From assembly GCA_012270665.1 (NCBI GenBank), contig JAAXHY010000295.1, forward strand, positions 1 through 5,153: a stretch of DNA of 5,153 bases, read 5' to 3'. Below, piece after piece: positions 1 through 5,153 of the stretch. This DNA is from Dehalococcoidia bacterium. GTDB taxonomy: Bacteria > Chloroflexota > Dehalococcoidia > SAR202 > UBA11138. Both the position numbers and the translations under genes were made by a program. The notes under the pieces are model-generated. The model was not told where the DNA came from. It did no database searches and worked only from the letters and a program-made list of their open reading frames with translations. Positions within the stretch are counted from its first letter, which is position 1. Each line of letters starts with the position of its first letter.

Positions 1-176
1 CCGCGGAGGATACGCGCGGAGACGGGGTCAACCGGGCCGTCGAGCCGGCCCACCGTCACGCCGCCGGCTCCAGGCTGGGACTGGGCGCTTATTACACCCG
101 AGGCAATGGGGAATAGGCTGCACAGCGCGCCCAGCGCGAGCAATGCACGTCTCAATGTCCTCAGCCGTTCTATCAT
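1..176 (-). CDS. Exported protein, N-terminal fragment; probable NfeD-family membrane-bound (ClpP-class) serine protease
   Basis: Only the first 58 codons are present; the gene runs off the left edge. The start is the ATG at 176. The protein opens with a basic n-region (MIERLRTLRR), a hydrophobic core around residues 11-30, and a plausible signal peptidase I site after ISA (residue 31), so the product should be exported. After a short Gly/Pro linker comes VTVGRLDGPVDPVSARILR. This resembles the first strand of NfeD1b proteins (pattern V-x-x-I-x-G-x-I-D-P-x-x-A-x-x-L), which are ClpP-fold membrane proteases that usually work with a stomatin/SPFH partner. That assignment is family knowledge applied to about 20 residues, with no catalytic residue in view. 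Cys19 lacks a proper lipobox (Leu at -1), so a lipoprotein is unlikely. No clear Shine-Dalgarno precedes the ATG. The gene lies 88 bp downstream of the toxin gene on the same strand. Confidence 0.55.
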   Translation of the reverse strand, partial: MIERLRTLRRALLALGALCSLFPIASGVISAQSQPGAGGVTVGRLDGPVDPVSARILR

Positions 177-264
177 GGTCCGCGCCTGTGAACTGGTATT
201 GAATATACGGTCGTGGGGTTGTAAAGGGACTCTTCGAGCGAAAGCCATAGATTCAGCCGCGCTA

Positions 265-651
265 TCATCCGGGAGAGGCTATCTTGCAGCCCATGGCCTC
301 GAAGAAGTCGTCGTCGACGCAGGCTACGGGCAGATCCGTCTGGAGAGCGGTGGCAGCGACGGCGGCGTTCGGTATCAGGGAGGCGTCATCGGACTCGAGT
401 TCGCGCGCTATGCCGCCCGCTCGCCTAGCGATTTCGTCGCTCAGGTCTATCACGTCCACCATTGAGAGCAGAGCTATCAGTTGTATCTCGGCGCGCCTGT
501 CGGGGATCCTGCGGAAAGCCTCGGCTACGGACAGTGATGATACGGACGCCTGGATGTCCCCGCTGACGATGAGCGAGACCCACTCGGATTCGGGGCCGCC
601 GCGCCAGACGCTCTCGACTATCCTCGTGTCCAGTATGACATGGGCATCCAT
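265..651 (-). CDS. vapC: PIN-domain toxin, VapC-like ribonuclease with an Asp-to-Asn change
   Basis: The product is 128 aa, the usual size for a VapC toxin. VapC proteins are Mg2+-dependent PIN-fold endoribonucleases that cut tRNA or rRNA and stop translation when free of their antitoxin. Visible PIN features, numbered from the ATG at 651, are ILDT with Asp8 near the N-terminus, SVAE with Glu44, the helix IPNAAVAATAL (93-103), and VACVDDDFF with Asp113-115. The third acidic position, normally Asp in D-A-x-I-A-A-T-A, is Asn95 here. A TTG at 657 would add two residues. I prefer the ATG at 651 because GAGGAG (661-666) sits 9 bases upstream of it but only 3 from the TTG. The gene follows the antitoxin gene by 54 bp on the same strand, a looser spacing than the overlap typical of vapBC. 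The PIN fold is fairly certain; whether the enzyme is active is not. Confidence 0.82.
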   Translation of the reverse strand: MDAHVILDTRIVESVWRGGPESEWVSLIVSGDIQASVSSLSVAEAFRRIPDRRAEIQLIALLSMVDVIDLSDEIARRAGGIARELESDDASLIPNAAVAATALQTDLPVACVDDDFFEAMGCKIASPG

Positions 652-660
652 CGCCAATCG

Positions 661-666
661 CTCCTC
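661..666 (-). promoter_or_regulatory. Shine-Dalgarno of the PIN toxin gene
   Basis: The minus strand reads GAGGAG here, 9 bases before the ATG at 651 and only 3 before the in-frame TTG at 657. The spacing decides in favour of the ATG. It also means the toxin has its own strong ribosome binding site and does not depend wholly on coupling to the antitoxin. Confidence 0.65.
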
Positions 667-705
667 GGTGTGGTCAGCGGAATCCGTGTGTAGGAATACA
701 TCCGA

Positions 706-1011
706 CTATCGAGCGTCTGATCCTATCGCCTCTCGGAGAATGGCCGAAGCCTCGTCCGTGGAGAGCTGAACGGGCGATCCGACAGGCTGACGCCGCTGCA
801 TCGAGAGATATTCGTCGCTCCAGACGGATTCTCGCTTGGGTACGGAAGGCTGGGATTGGTCGCCGTTCAGCGCCATCTCAAGCGCGTTTTCCAGGAAAGT
901 TCTAAGCGGAACGCGCATCTCAGCCGCTCTCGCCTTGGCGCTGAGATAGAGGTCTTCCCTGATCTGAGCGTACAGTTGTCGAGTAGGGACGGAACTCTTC
1001 TGTCGGGGCAT
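706..1011 (-). CDS. vapB: Ribbon-helix-helix antitoxin of a VapBC-type pair
   Basis: The product is 101 aa. Residues 12-49 fit a ribbon-helix-helix (MetJ/Arc) DNA-binding fold: a short strand QLYAQIRED, helix A LYLSAKARAAEM, then helix B starting PLRTFLENALEMAL. Such proteins dimerise through the strand, bind palindromic operators with it, and repress their own operon. Residues 50-101 are polar and low in hydrophobics, with a short amphipathic end (TDEASAILREAI), as expected for the toxin-wrapping tail of an antitoxin. It lies directly upstream of the PIN toxin gene on the same strand, in the usual antitoxin-first order. The ATG at 1011 is supported by AGAGGA 7 bases upstream. The exact antitoxin family is not certain, and the tail is longer than in minimal VapB proteins. 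The fold and the pairing support the call; the symbol follows the PIN partner. Confidence 0.75.
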   Translation of the reverse strand: MPRQKSSVPTRQLYAQIREDLYLSAKARAAEMRVPLRTFLENALEMALNGDQSQPSVPKRESVWSDEYLSMQRRQPVGSPVQLSTDEASAILREAIGSDAR

Positions 1012-1043
1012 AGAAATGTCCTCTGTTCAGACTGTATTTCTAT
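1010..1043. promoter_or_regulatory. Candidate autoregulatory operator of the toxin-antitoxin operon (8-bp inverted repeat)
   Basis: ATAGAAAT at 1010-1017 and ATTTCTAT at 1036-1043 are perfect inverted copies separated by 18 bp, with centres 26 bp apart (about two and a half helical turns). One arm covers the antitoxin start codon and the other overlaps the best -10 candidate on the minus strand. The region between holds the Shine-Dalgarno. Ribbon-helix-helix antitoxins typically repress by binding such paired half-sites, so an operator is the natural reading. Binding by this protein is inference. Confidence 0.45.
1019..1024 (-). promoter_or_regulatory. Shine-Dalgarno of the antitoxin gene
   Basis: The minus strand reads AGAGGA with 7 bases to the ATG at 1011, a near-ideal spacing that fixes the antitoxin start. 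Confidence 0.65.
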
Positions 1044-1067
1044 ACTATCACATCGGATTTCCGAGAA
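1039..1067 (-). promoter_or_regulatory. Possible toxin-antitoxin operon promoter
   Basis: On the minus strand TATAGA (1039-1044) could be a -10 box. A 17-bp spacer separates it from a weak TTCTCG -35 (1062-1067). This would start the RNA near 1032, with a leader of about 20 nt that includes the Shine-Dalgarno. A short palindrome, TCGGA-TT-TCCGA (1053-1064), lies in the spacer/-35 zone and may be a second protein site. The -35 match is poor, so this is only the best candidate. Confidence 0.3.
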
Positions 1068-1153
1068 AAGCGGACGGGAGTGGAAGCATCACGAAAGTGG
1101 CGGTAATTGCGCAGAGTATTCTCCGGCCAGTGTATTGAAGGTGGGCTTGGGTG

Positions 1154-1159
1154 TATAAT
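1154..1159 (+). promoter_or_regulatory. Perfect -10 box (TATAAT) for a near-leaderless glycerate kinase mRNA
   Basis: A consensus TATAAT ends 9 bases before the kinase ATG at 1169. With the usual 6-8 base discriminator, transcription would begin at about 1166-1168, leaving 0-3 nt of leader. No purine-rich Shine-Dalgarno lies between the box and the ATG (CCGTCCACT), which agrees with leaderless initiation. The hexamer 17 bp upstream (TGTATT, 1131-1136) is a poor -35; TTGAAG at 1135-1140 is closer to consensus but only 13 bp away. Confidence 0.6.
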
Positions 1160-1168
1160 CCGTCCACT

Positions 1169-2368
1169 ATGAAGATTGTGATTGCGCCCCAGGCGTTCAA
1201 AGGAAGCATATCGGCGCTGGACGCCGCTGAAGCGATGCGGAAGGGCATCCTAGCGGTATTCCCTGACGCCGACGTGACGCTGGTTCCGGTCGCGGACGGC
1301 GGGGATGGGACGCTGGAAACGCTGGTAGAGGGCTCGGGGGGCGAGATACGGGAGGCGGAGGTCACCGGGCCGTTGGGAGAGCGCAGGACCGCCGAGTGGG
1401 GCGCGATGGGCGACGGAGTTACGGCGGTCATAGAGATGGCGCGAACATCGGGCTTGGCATTGGCGCCGCTGGACCGGAGGGACCCGCTGAACGCTACCAC
1501 TTATGGTCTGGGTGAGATAGTCGGCGCTGCGCTGGACGACGGGTTCCGGCGGTTCATCATGGGAATCGGCGGAAGCGCGACGAACGACGCGGGCGCGGGC
1601 ATGGCGCAGGCGCTGGGCGCGCGGCTGCTGGACGATGCTGGAAACGAACTGCCGCGCGGGGGCGCGGCGCTGGCGAACCTCAGCCGCATTGACATGACCG
1701 GAATTGACCCTCGCGTCGCGGAATCGTCCTTTCTTGTGGCCTGCGATGTGAGCAACCCGCTGACCGGGCCGGAGGGAGCGTCTGCGATATATGGGCCTCA
1801 GAAGGGGGCTACGCCGGAGATGGTTCAGACCCTGGACACCGCGTTGCTGCGCTTTTCAGAGATCGCGCGACAGGACATTGGGGCTGAGGTGAACGACCTG
1901 CGGGGCGCGGGGGCGGCTGGTGGACTGGGCGGCGGCATGGTGGCTTTTCTGGACGCGGAGCTCCGCGCGGGAGTCGACATCATCCTGGATACGGTGGGTC
2001 TGGAAGAGGCGCTAGAGGGCGCTGACCTGGTCCTGACCGGCGAGGGGGCGCTGGATTACCAGACGGTTTACAGCAAGGCTCCGATAGGCGTGGCTGAGCG
2101 GGCGCGACGGCGCGGGATTCCGGTCATAGCGATAGCGGGAACGCTCGGCGACCGCTACCGGCTGGTGCACGAGCGCGGGATCGAGGCGGCGGTGTCCATC
2201 ACGAACGCGCCGATGAGCCTGGAAGAGGCGTCGGCGCGTTCAGCCGAGTTGATAGCGGACGCGGCTGAGCAGGCGGCGCGGATGATGAAGGTCGGGGCGG
2301 AGACGCTGGGCGGAAGCGCTAGCGCCGCGCCCCCGGGCAACCACGAACCAAGCCATCCGGTTCAATAG
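1169..2368 (+). CDS. Glycerate 2-kinase (GarK/GlxK family)
   Basis: The enzyme phosphorylates D-glycerate with ATP, in this family usually to 2-phosphoglycerate. This links glyoxylate, glycolate, serine or sugar-acid breakdown to lower glycolysis in the cytoplasm. The 399-aa product has the family signatures in order: MKIVIAPQAFKGSISA at the start, PVADGGDGT (40-48), the glycine-rich MGIGGSATNDAGAG (131-144), ACDVSNPLTGPEGAS (191-205) running into YGPQKGATPEMV (208-219), GAGAAGGLGGG (247-257), and VLTGEGALDYQT followed by KAPIGVAE (288-310). Family members usually have TGEGR-x-D and GKxP; here those Arg and Gly positions are Ala294 and Ser302. An in-frame GTG at 1151 would add six residues but lies in the promoter, so the ATG at 1169 is chosen. 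The last 20 or so residues, rich in Ser, Ala, Pro and Gly, extend past the usual end of about 375-380 aa. It is transcribed divergently from the toxin-antitoxin operon and followed 8 bp later by the glycosyltransferase. The symbol is left blank because garK and glxK cannot be told apart here. Confidence 0.95.
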   Translation: MKIVIAPQAFKGSISALDAAEAMRKGILAVFPDADVTLVPVADGGDGTLETLVEGSGGEIREAEVTGPLGERRTAEWGAMGDGVTAVIEMARTSGLALAPLDRRDPLNATTYGLGEIVGAALDDGFRRFIMGIGGSATNDAGAGMAQALGARLLDDAGNELPRGGAALANLSRIDMTGIDPRVAESSFLVACDVSNPLTGPEGASAIYGPQKGATPEMVQTLDTALLRFSEIARQDIGAEVNDLRGAGAAGGLGGGMVAFLDAELRAGVDIILDTVGLEEALEGADLVLTGEGALDYQTVYSKAPIGVAERARRRGIPVIAIAGTLGDRYRLVHERGIEAAVSITNAPMSLEEASARSAELIADAAEQAARMMKVGAETLGGSASAAPPGNHEPSHPVQ

Positions 2369-2376
2369 AATTCTCT

Positions 2377-4341
2377 GTGAATCTGCCGTCGCTTAGACTA
2401 TTACCCCCCCCCCCCGTACATTTGTACTACGCAGCTTGCTTGGCGCTGCTCATCGGGGCGGCGGCGCTCCGATTCTATAATCTATCCGAACATTCTCTTT
2501 CGTTTGATGAGGCGGTCGTCGCCAACAACTCGAACGGCGGGTTCTGGGAGGTAGTTCTACACACTCGCCACGAAAACTCCTCACCGCTGCTCTATCCATA
2601 TATGCTCTGGGCAGCGCAACTGGTCGAAAGTTCACCTTTCAGCATAAGGTTCATCCCCGCGCTCGCCAGTACCCTGACGGTTTCCGTCTTCCTGTTTCTG
2701 CTGCCCCGAGCGGGAATCAGCCGACCCGTGGCGTTCATATCCGGCCTTCTGGCGGCGCTCTCCCCCGCCGGAATCGAACACGCCCGCGACGCGAGAGAGT
2801 ACGGCCTGGACGCGCTGATCGCAGTCCTCATGATAGCCGGTCTTCTGCTCTATCTGAGAGACCGCAAGAAATTCTTGCTCTGTTGTACGCTGTTTCTCGC
2901 GCCGATTCTCCAATATGGTCTCGCGCTGTTCTCGGTCGCCGTAATAGCTGCCATCCTGGTGGCGTCAGTCCGGGCCGCCTTGCGTGACCGTCCCGACGTC
3001 TATGCTTCAGACCGTCTTCGCGCCATGTTGGAACTCGGGCGAGATTTGATCTGGCCCTGCGCCTGCTTCGCGTTGGGATGCGCCATCGCGCTCGTAACCC
3101 TGTCCGGGCAGTGGGATGGAAGCGGATGGGCGGTATCAGGCTACCTGCGACAGAGTTACTACCATGGCCAACTGTACAATCCGGCCGATGTATTGGAATT
3201 TCTCGTCGCTCGCCTATGGCGAATGTTTGGATACCATGTCTGGGAAGTCGTGGCGGCGCTGGCGCTCGCGCTGTTCGCGTTCCTTCTATCGGGATCATGG
3301 AGGAGGCCGAATTTCGACGCTATTCCAATTGTATTCGCCCTGTCCATCGCAATCGTATCCTGCGCCGCGCTTCTGAAGATGTACCCTCTCGGAGACATAC
3401 GCCAGAACATCTACCTGGGTCCGATTATATTCCTCGGCTTTGGATACGCTTTCCACTCTACGGTTCAGAAATTCACCCTTGCCGCGGCCAGGAATTGGCT
3501 GATGGTCACAATAGTTCTGGTTGTGGCGGCCGGCGGAATCTACGACCTCATACAGACCAATCCGTATCGGGTCCGTATTGGCGTCAAGCAGGCTATGATC
3601 GCCCTGGAAGAACATCGAAAGGGCGACGACGCGGTATATGTCGGAAGCTACGCCGCTCCGGTCGTCTGGTTCTATGACAAGTTGGAGTCGGACTACTACT
3701 TCTATGGGCAGTGCGGCAGAGAGGACCTCGAAAGATGCTCTACGGACATCAGGGATACCATCAGGTTCATTCTCGATTCGCGCCCTGCGACAGCCCCTCC
3801 ACCGGAGCGACTGTTCCTCATGTTCGATAACAACGTTCCAAGACAGACGCTGAAGCGGGCAATCGGAGGCTTCTATGAAGGCGAGATCAAGCTTGTGTCT
3901 GTCAGTGGAGGCAAGCTCTACGTTCTGAATGATTTCCCCGATATTGCGACCCAATTGTCACCCGTCGCGCTCGACGAAGACGTCCCCCCAGGCGATGTTG
4001 TCATAAACGGACTGTTCAGGGTGTTTCTAAACGGGAACGAGATGACCTACTTGAAACGCCCATGCTCATCAAAAAACGCTCAAACCGCGTTCTTCCTGAG
4101 TCTGGCGCCCGCTGACAAGAATGAACTTCCAATCGAGCGACGAAAAGCCGGCTTCGAGGAACTGAATTTCAATTTCGACAGAAATGGGTTCAGAGATGAT
4201 GGTTCATGTATGACAACGATTCAGATTCCCGAATACGATATAGAGCGAATCAGAACCGGACAGTACCCCCGTCTGAAATCCGTGAATCTCAAGTTCCTGA
4301 AAATCTGGGACACCGGCTGGCAAACCATCCGACAGCCGTAA
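2377..4341 (+). CDS. Multi-spanning GT-C glycosyltransferase (GT39/ArnT/RgtA-like) with a C12 tract in its coding start
   Basis: The 654-aa product is an integral membrane glycosyltransferase of the kind that takes a sugar from a polyprenyl-phosphate carrier and adds it to a lipid, polysaccharide or protein outside the membrane. Evidence: a hydrophobic segment at 16-33 followed by an extracytoplasmic loop with SFDEA (Asp44-Glu45, the GT-C catalytic acidic pair); SPLLYPYMLW (69-78); FSIRFIPAL (88-96); HARDAREYGL (135-144), matching the R-x-Y-x-L element after the third helix; then further hydrophobic segments near 144-160, 166-198, 224-243, 288-305, 313-333, 344-358 and 373-388. Residues from about 390 are soluble. 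The last part, from about 548, has FFLSLAP, ERRKAGFEELNF and IRTGQYP, an appended module I recall from other membrane glycosyltransferases. The GTG start at 2377 lacks a Shine-Dalgarno. Codons 10-13 are all CCC. A start after the tract, such as TTG 2422, cannot be excluded. Acceptor and sugar are unknown. The reading frame is intact as given. Confidence 0.87.
   Translation: MNLPSLRLLPPPPVHLYYAACLALLIGAAALRFYNLSEHSLSFDEAVVANNSNGGFWEVVLHTRHENSSPLLYPYMLWAAQLVESSPFSIRFIPALASTLTVSVFLFLLPRAGISRPVAFISGLLAALSPAGIEHARDAREYGLDALIAVLMIAGLLLYLRDRKKFLLCCTLFLAPILQYGLALFSVAVIAAILVASVRAALRDRPDVYASDRLRAMLELGRDLIWPCACFALGCAIALVTLSGQWDGSGWAVSGYLRQSYYHGQLYNPADVLEFLVARLWRMFGYHVWEVVAALALALFAFLLSGSWRRPNFDAIPIVFALSIAIVSCAALLKMYPLGDIRQNIYLGPIIFLGFGYAFHSTVQKFTLAAARNWLMVTIVLVVAAGGIYDLIQTNPYRVRIGVKQAMIALEEHRKGDDAVYVGSYAAPVVWFYDKLESDYYFYGQCGREDLERCSTDIRDTIRFILDSRPATAPPPERLFLMFDNNVPRQTLKRAIGGFYEGEIKLVSVSGGKLYVLNDFPDIATQLSPVALDEDVPPGDVVINGLFRVFLNGNEMTYLKRPCSSKNAQTAFFLSLAPADKNELPIERRKAGFEELNFNFDRNGFRDDGSCMTTIQIPEYDIERIRTGQYPRLKSVNLKFLKIWDTGWQTIRQP
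2404..2415 (+). repeat. Homopolymeric C12 tract within the glycosyltransferase reading frame
   Basis: Twelve consecutive C residues encode Pro10-Pro13, 27 bases after the GTG start. The next-longest homopolymers I noticed in the window are about six bases. Twelve keeps the frame open. Eleven leads to TAG at 2552-2554 and thirteen to TAA at 2478-2480. This is the size and place expected of a slipped-strand contingency locus, though a sequencing or assembly length error must be kept in mind. Confidence 0.95.
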
Positions 4342-4373
4342 GCGCGCCTCCACTGAGCGCATACAGTACCGCC

Positions 4374-5120
4374 CTAGCTGATAAGTACCATGTGGACTTC
4401 ACCCGGGCCGTGCACGCCTGTGATGAGCTTGTACTCTATGTCCGCGGAGCGGCTGGGGCCGGTTATGAGGTTCATGTAGCTGCCCAGATTGCCGTTGACG
4501 AAATCGTCGCGCCTGAGAGTGAAGAGTTCGTCCAGGCTGGGGAGTACCTGTCCGCGTTCCACCAGCGCGATATGCACGGGGGGCAGAAGCGAGACGAGTC
4601 TGCTGACCCCGGCGCGAGGTATGATGACGCAGGTGCCGGTCTCTGATATGGCGTAGTCAACGCCGGTCACGCCTATGTCCGAGGCCTCCATGACCGTCCT
4701 GAGCCTGGCGCGGTCTTCGGCGTCCCGTTCTTCGGACTCGTGGCCCAGGACGACCGGCTCGGCCTGTATCCCGGCCTCGGAGAGCGCGTCCAGGCGCAGG
4801 GCGGAGCGCACTACCTGGTGGAGCGAATAGACCAGGGACCGGGCCTCTATCTCTCTCGCGACCTCGAGTACGTAGTCGCCGGCGGCTTGAGCGTCGGGAA
4901 CGCGAGTCACCTTCCAGCCGGATGTCTGGGCCACCCTCGCTAGTACGGACATGAGATTATCGGCGTCGCGGGAGATGAGTTCGCGCGCCATCTCTACGCG
5001 GCGGTCAAGTTCACCCGGAGGGCCCGCGCTGTGGGGAGCCTCTGATATGGGAGCTTCCAGCGGCGCCGAGCGTCCGAGCGCGCCGCGTATGTTCGCCAAG
5101 AAGTCGTCTCGTTCGCTCAT
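4374..5120 (-). CDS. lutC: LUD-domain lactate utilization protein LutC/YkgG
   Basis: The 248-aa product belongs to the LUD family. LutC acts with LutA (cysteine-rich Fe-S protein) and LutB (Fe-S/LUD protein) in oxidising L-lactate to pyruvate in the cytoplasm; its own biochemical role is still poorly defined. The N-terminus (DDFLANIRGALGR, 5-17) is the usual LutC opening helix. The core shows ASDIGVTGVDYAISETGT (146-163), SLLPPVHIALVE (177-188), and the signature NLITGPSRSADIE then GVHGPGEVHMVLI near the end (217-247). The length is normal for the family. The ATG at 5120 overlaps the TGA of the upstream reading frame as ATGA, so translation is probably coupled to that gene; no separate strong Shine-Dalgarno is needed or evident. 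It converges on the glycosyltransferase gene with a 32-bp gap in which I see no terminator hairpin. Confidence 0.93.
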   Translation of the reverse strand: MSERDDFLANIRGALGRSAPLEAPISEAPHSAGPPGELDRRVEMARELISRDADNLMSVLARVAQTSGWKVTRVPDAQAAGDYVLEVAREIEARSLVYSLHQVVRSALRLDALSEAGIQAEPVVLGHESEERDAEDRARLRTVMEASDIGVTGVDYAISETGTCVIIPRAGVSRLVSLLPPVHIALVERGQVLPSLDELFTLRRDDFVNGNLGSYMNLITGPSRSADIEYKLITGVHGPGEVHMVLIS

Positions 5121-5153
5121 TGGTCTTTCATCTCGCGCCAGCGGGATCTGAAC
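5117..5153 (-). CDS. lutB: C-terminal end of the gene upstream of lutC, probably LutB
   Basis: Only 11 codons and a TGA are present. On the minus strand, starting one base in from the window edge, they read FRSRWREMKDQ and stop at 5117-5119. The TGA shares bases with the lutC ATG (a 4-bp ATGA overlap), the typical junction of two genes in one operon. A short basic and aromatic tail of this sort is common at the end of LutB, the ferredoxin-like Fe-S partner normally encoded just before lutC. The identity is inferred from operon order and this tail, since no domain is visible. Confidence 0.6.
   Translation of the reverse strand, partial: FRSRWREMKDQ

Noticed and set aside
49..67. Possible lipoprotein or other reading of the left-edge protein
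   Set aside because: The only early Cys (residue 19) follows Leu instead of Gly/Ala/Ser, so it does not make a lipobox. A signal peptidase I site after residue 31 fits better.
195..230. Promoter-like TTTACA (220-225) and TATATT (202-207) on the minus strand before the NfeD-like gene
   Set aside because: The two boxes are only 12 bp apart, too close for a normal sigma-70 promoter, and no alternative pairing gave two good boxes. The gap 177-264 may hold a promoter but I cannot place it.
652..705. Small reading frame starting with ATG in the gap between antitoxin and toxin
   Set aside because: It would start near 697, overlap the toxin out of frame, and has no ribosome binding site or recognisable sequence.
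284..769. 161-codon open frame on the plus strand
   Set aside because: It runs antisense across the toxin and the end of the antitoxin gene, is Ser/Ala/Arg-rich without recognisable motifs, and is the expected shadow of GC-rich coding DNA.
1048..1500. 150-codon open frame on the minus strand
   Set aside because: It lies opposite the strongly recognised glycerate kinase and its promoter, is a low-complexity Ser/Pro/Ala shadow, and has no family resemblance.
3295..3954. 219-codon open frame on the minus strand
   Set aside because: It is antisense to the glycosyltransferase, has no membrane segments or motifs, and is Arg/Asp-rich as expected from the complement of this gene.
4342..4373. Bidirectional terminator in the convergent gap
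   Set aside because: Only a GCGC...GCGC pair with an 11-base loop is present and there is no T-run on either strand, so it is too weak to call.

Overview
The window looks like a chromosomal stretch of a GC-rich bacterium. A Chloroflexota/Dehalococcoidia-type organism (for example the SAR202 lineage) is my best guess. It rests on protein style and on a TATAAT box lying almost on top of a start codon with no Shine-Dalgarno. It is not based on any marker gene, so treat it as low confidence.

Layout from left to right. (1) Positions 1-176, minus strand: the N-terminus of an exported protein that resembles an NfeD/ClpP-class membrane serine protease, cut by the window edge. (2) Positions 265-1011, minus strand: a type II toxin-antitoxin pair, with a ribbon-helix-helix antitoxin followed by a PIN-domain (VapC-like) toxin. 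The toxin has Asn where the third metal-binding Asp is expected. The antitoxin promoter region carries an 8-bp inverted repeat that looks like an autoregulatory operator. (3) Positions 1169-2368, plus strand: a complete glycerate 2-kinase of the GarK/GlxK family, driven by a perfect TATAAT that makes the mRNA nearly leaderless. (4) Positions 2377-4341, plus strand: a large multi-spanning GT-C glycosyltransferase (GT39/ArnT/RgtA-like) starting 8 bp after the kinase. Its codons 10-13 are an uninterrupted run of twelve C residues. (5) Positions 4374-5153, minus strand: a LutC/YkgG (LUD domain) protein preceded by the last codons of what is probably LutB. The two overlap by ATGA, so the window ends inside a lactate-oxidation (lut) operon.

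The most interesting signal is the C12 tract. A change of one base in either direction sends the reading frame to a stop within about 50 codons (I traced TAG at 2552 for -1 and TAA at 2478 for +1). The tract could therefore act as an ON/OFF phase-variation switch for a surface-glycan enzyme. This is familiar from host-associated Proteobacteria but would be unexpected in the kind of organism suggested here.

The genes do not form one pathway. The kinase and the glycosyltransferase share a strand and probably a transcript, but glycerate phosphorylation and membrane glycosyl transfer have no obvious link. The glycosyltransferase also looks less GC-rich than the kinase, which fits a separately acquired surface-polysaccharide gene between housekeeping carbon-metabolism genes. 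No tRNA, rRNA, CRISPR array, insertion sequence or convincing terminator was seen, and no stretch above 300 bases lacks a gene.
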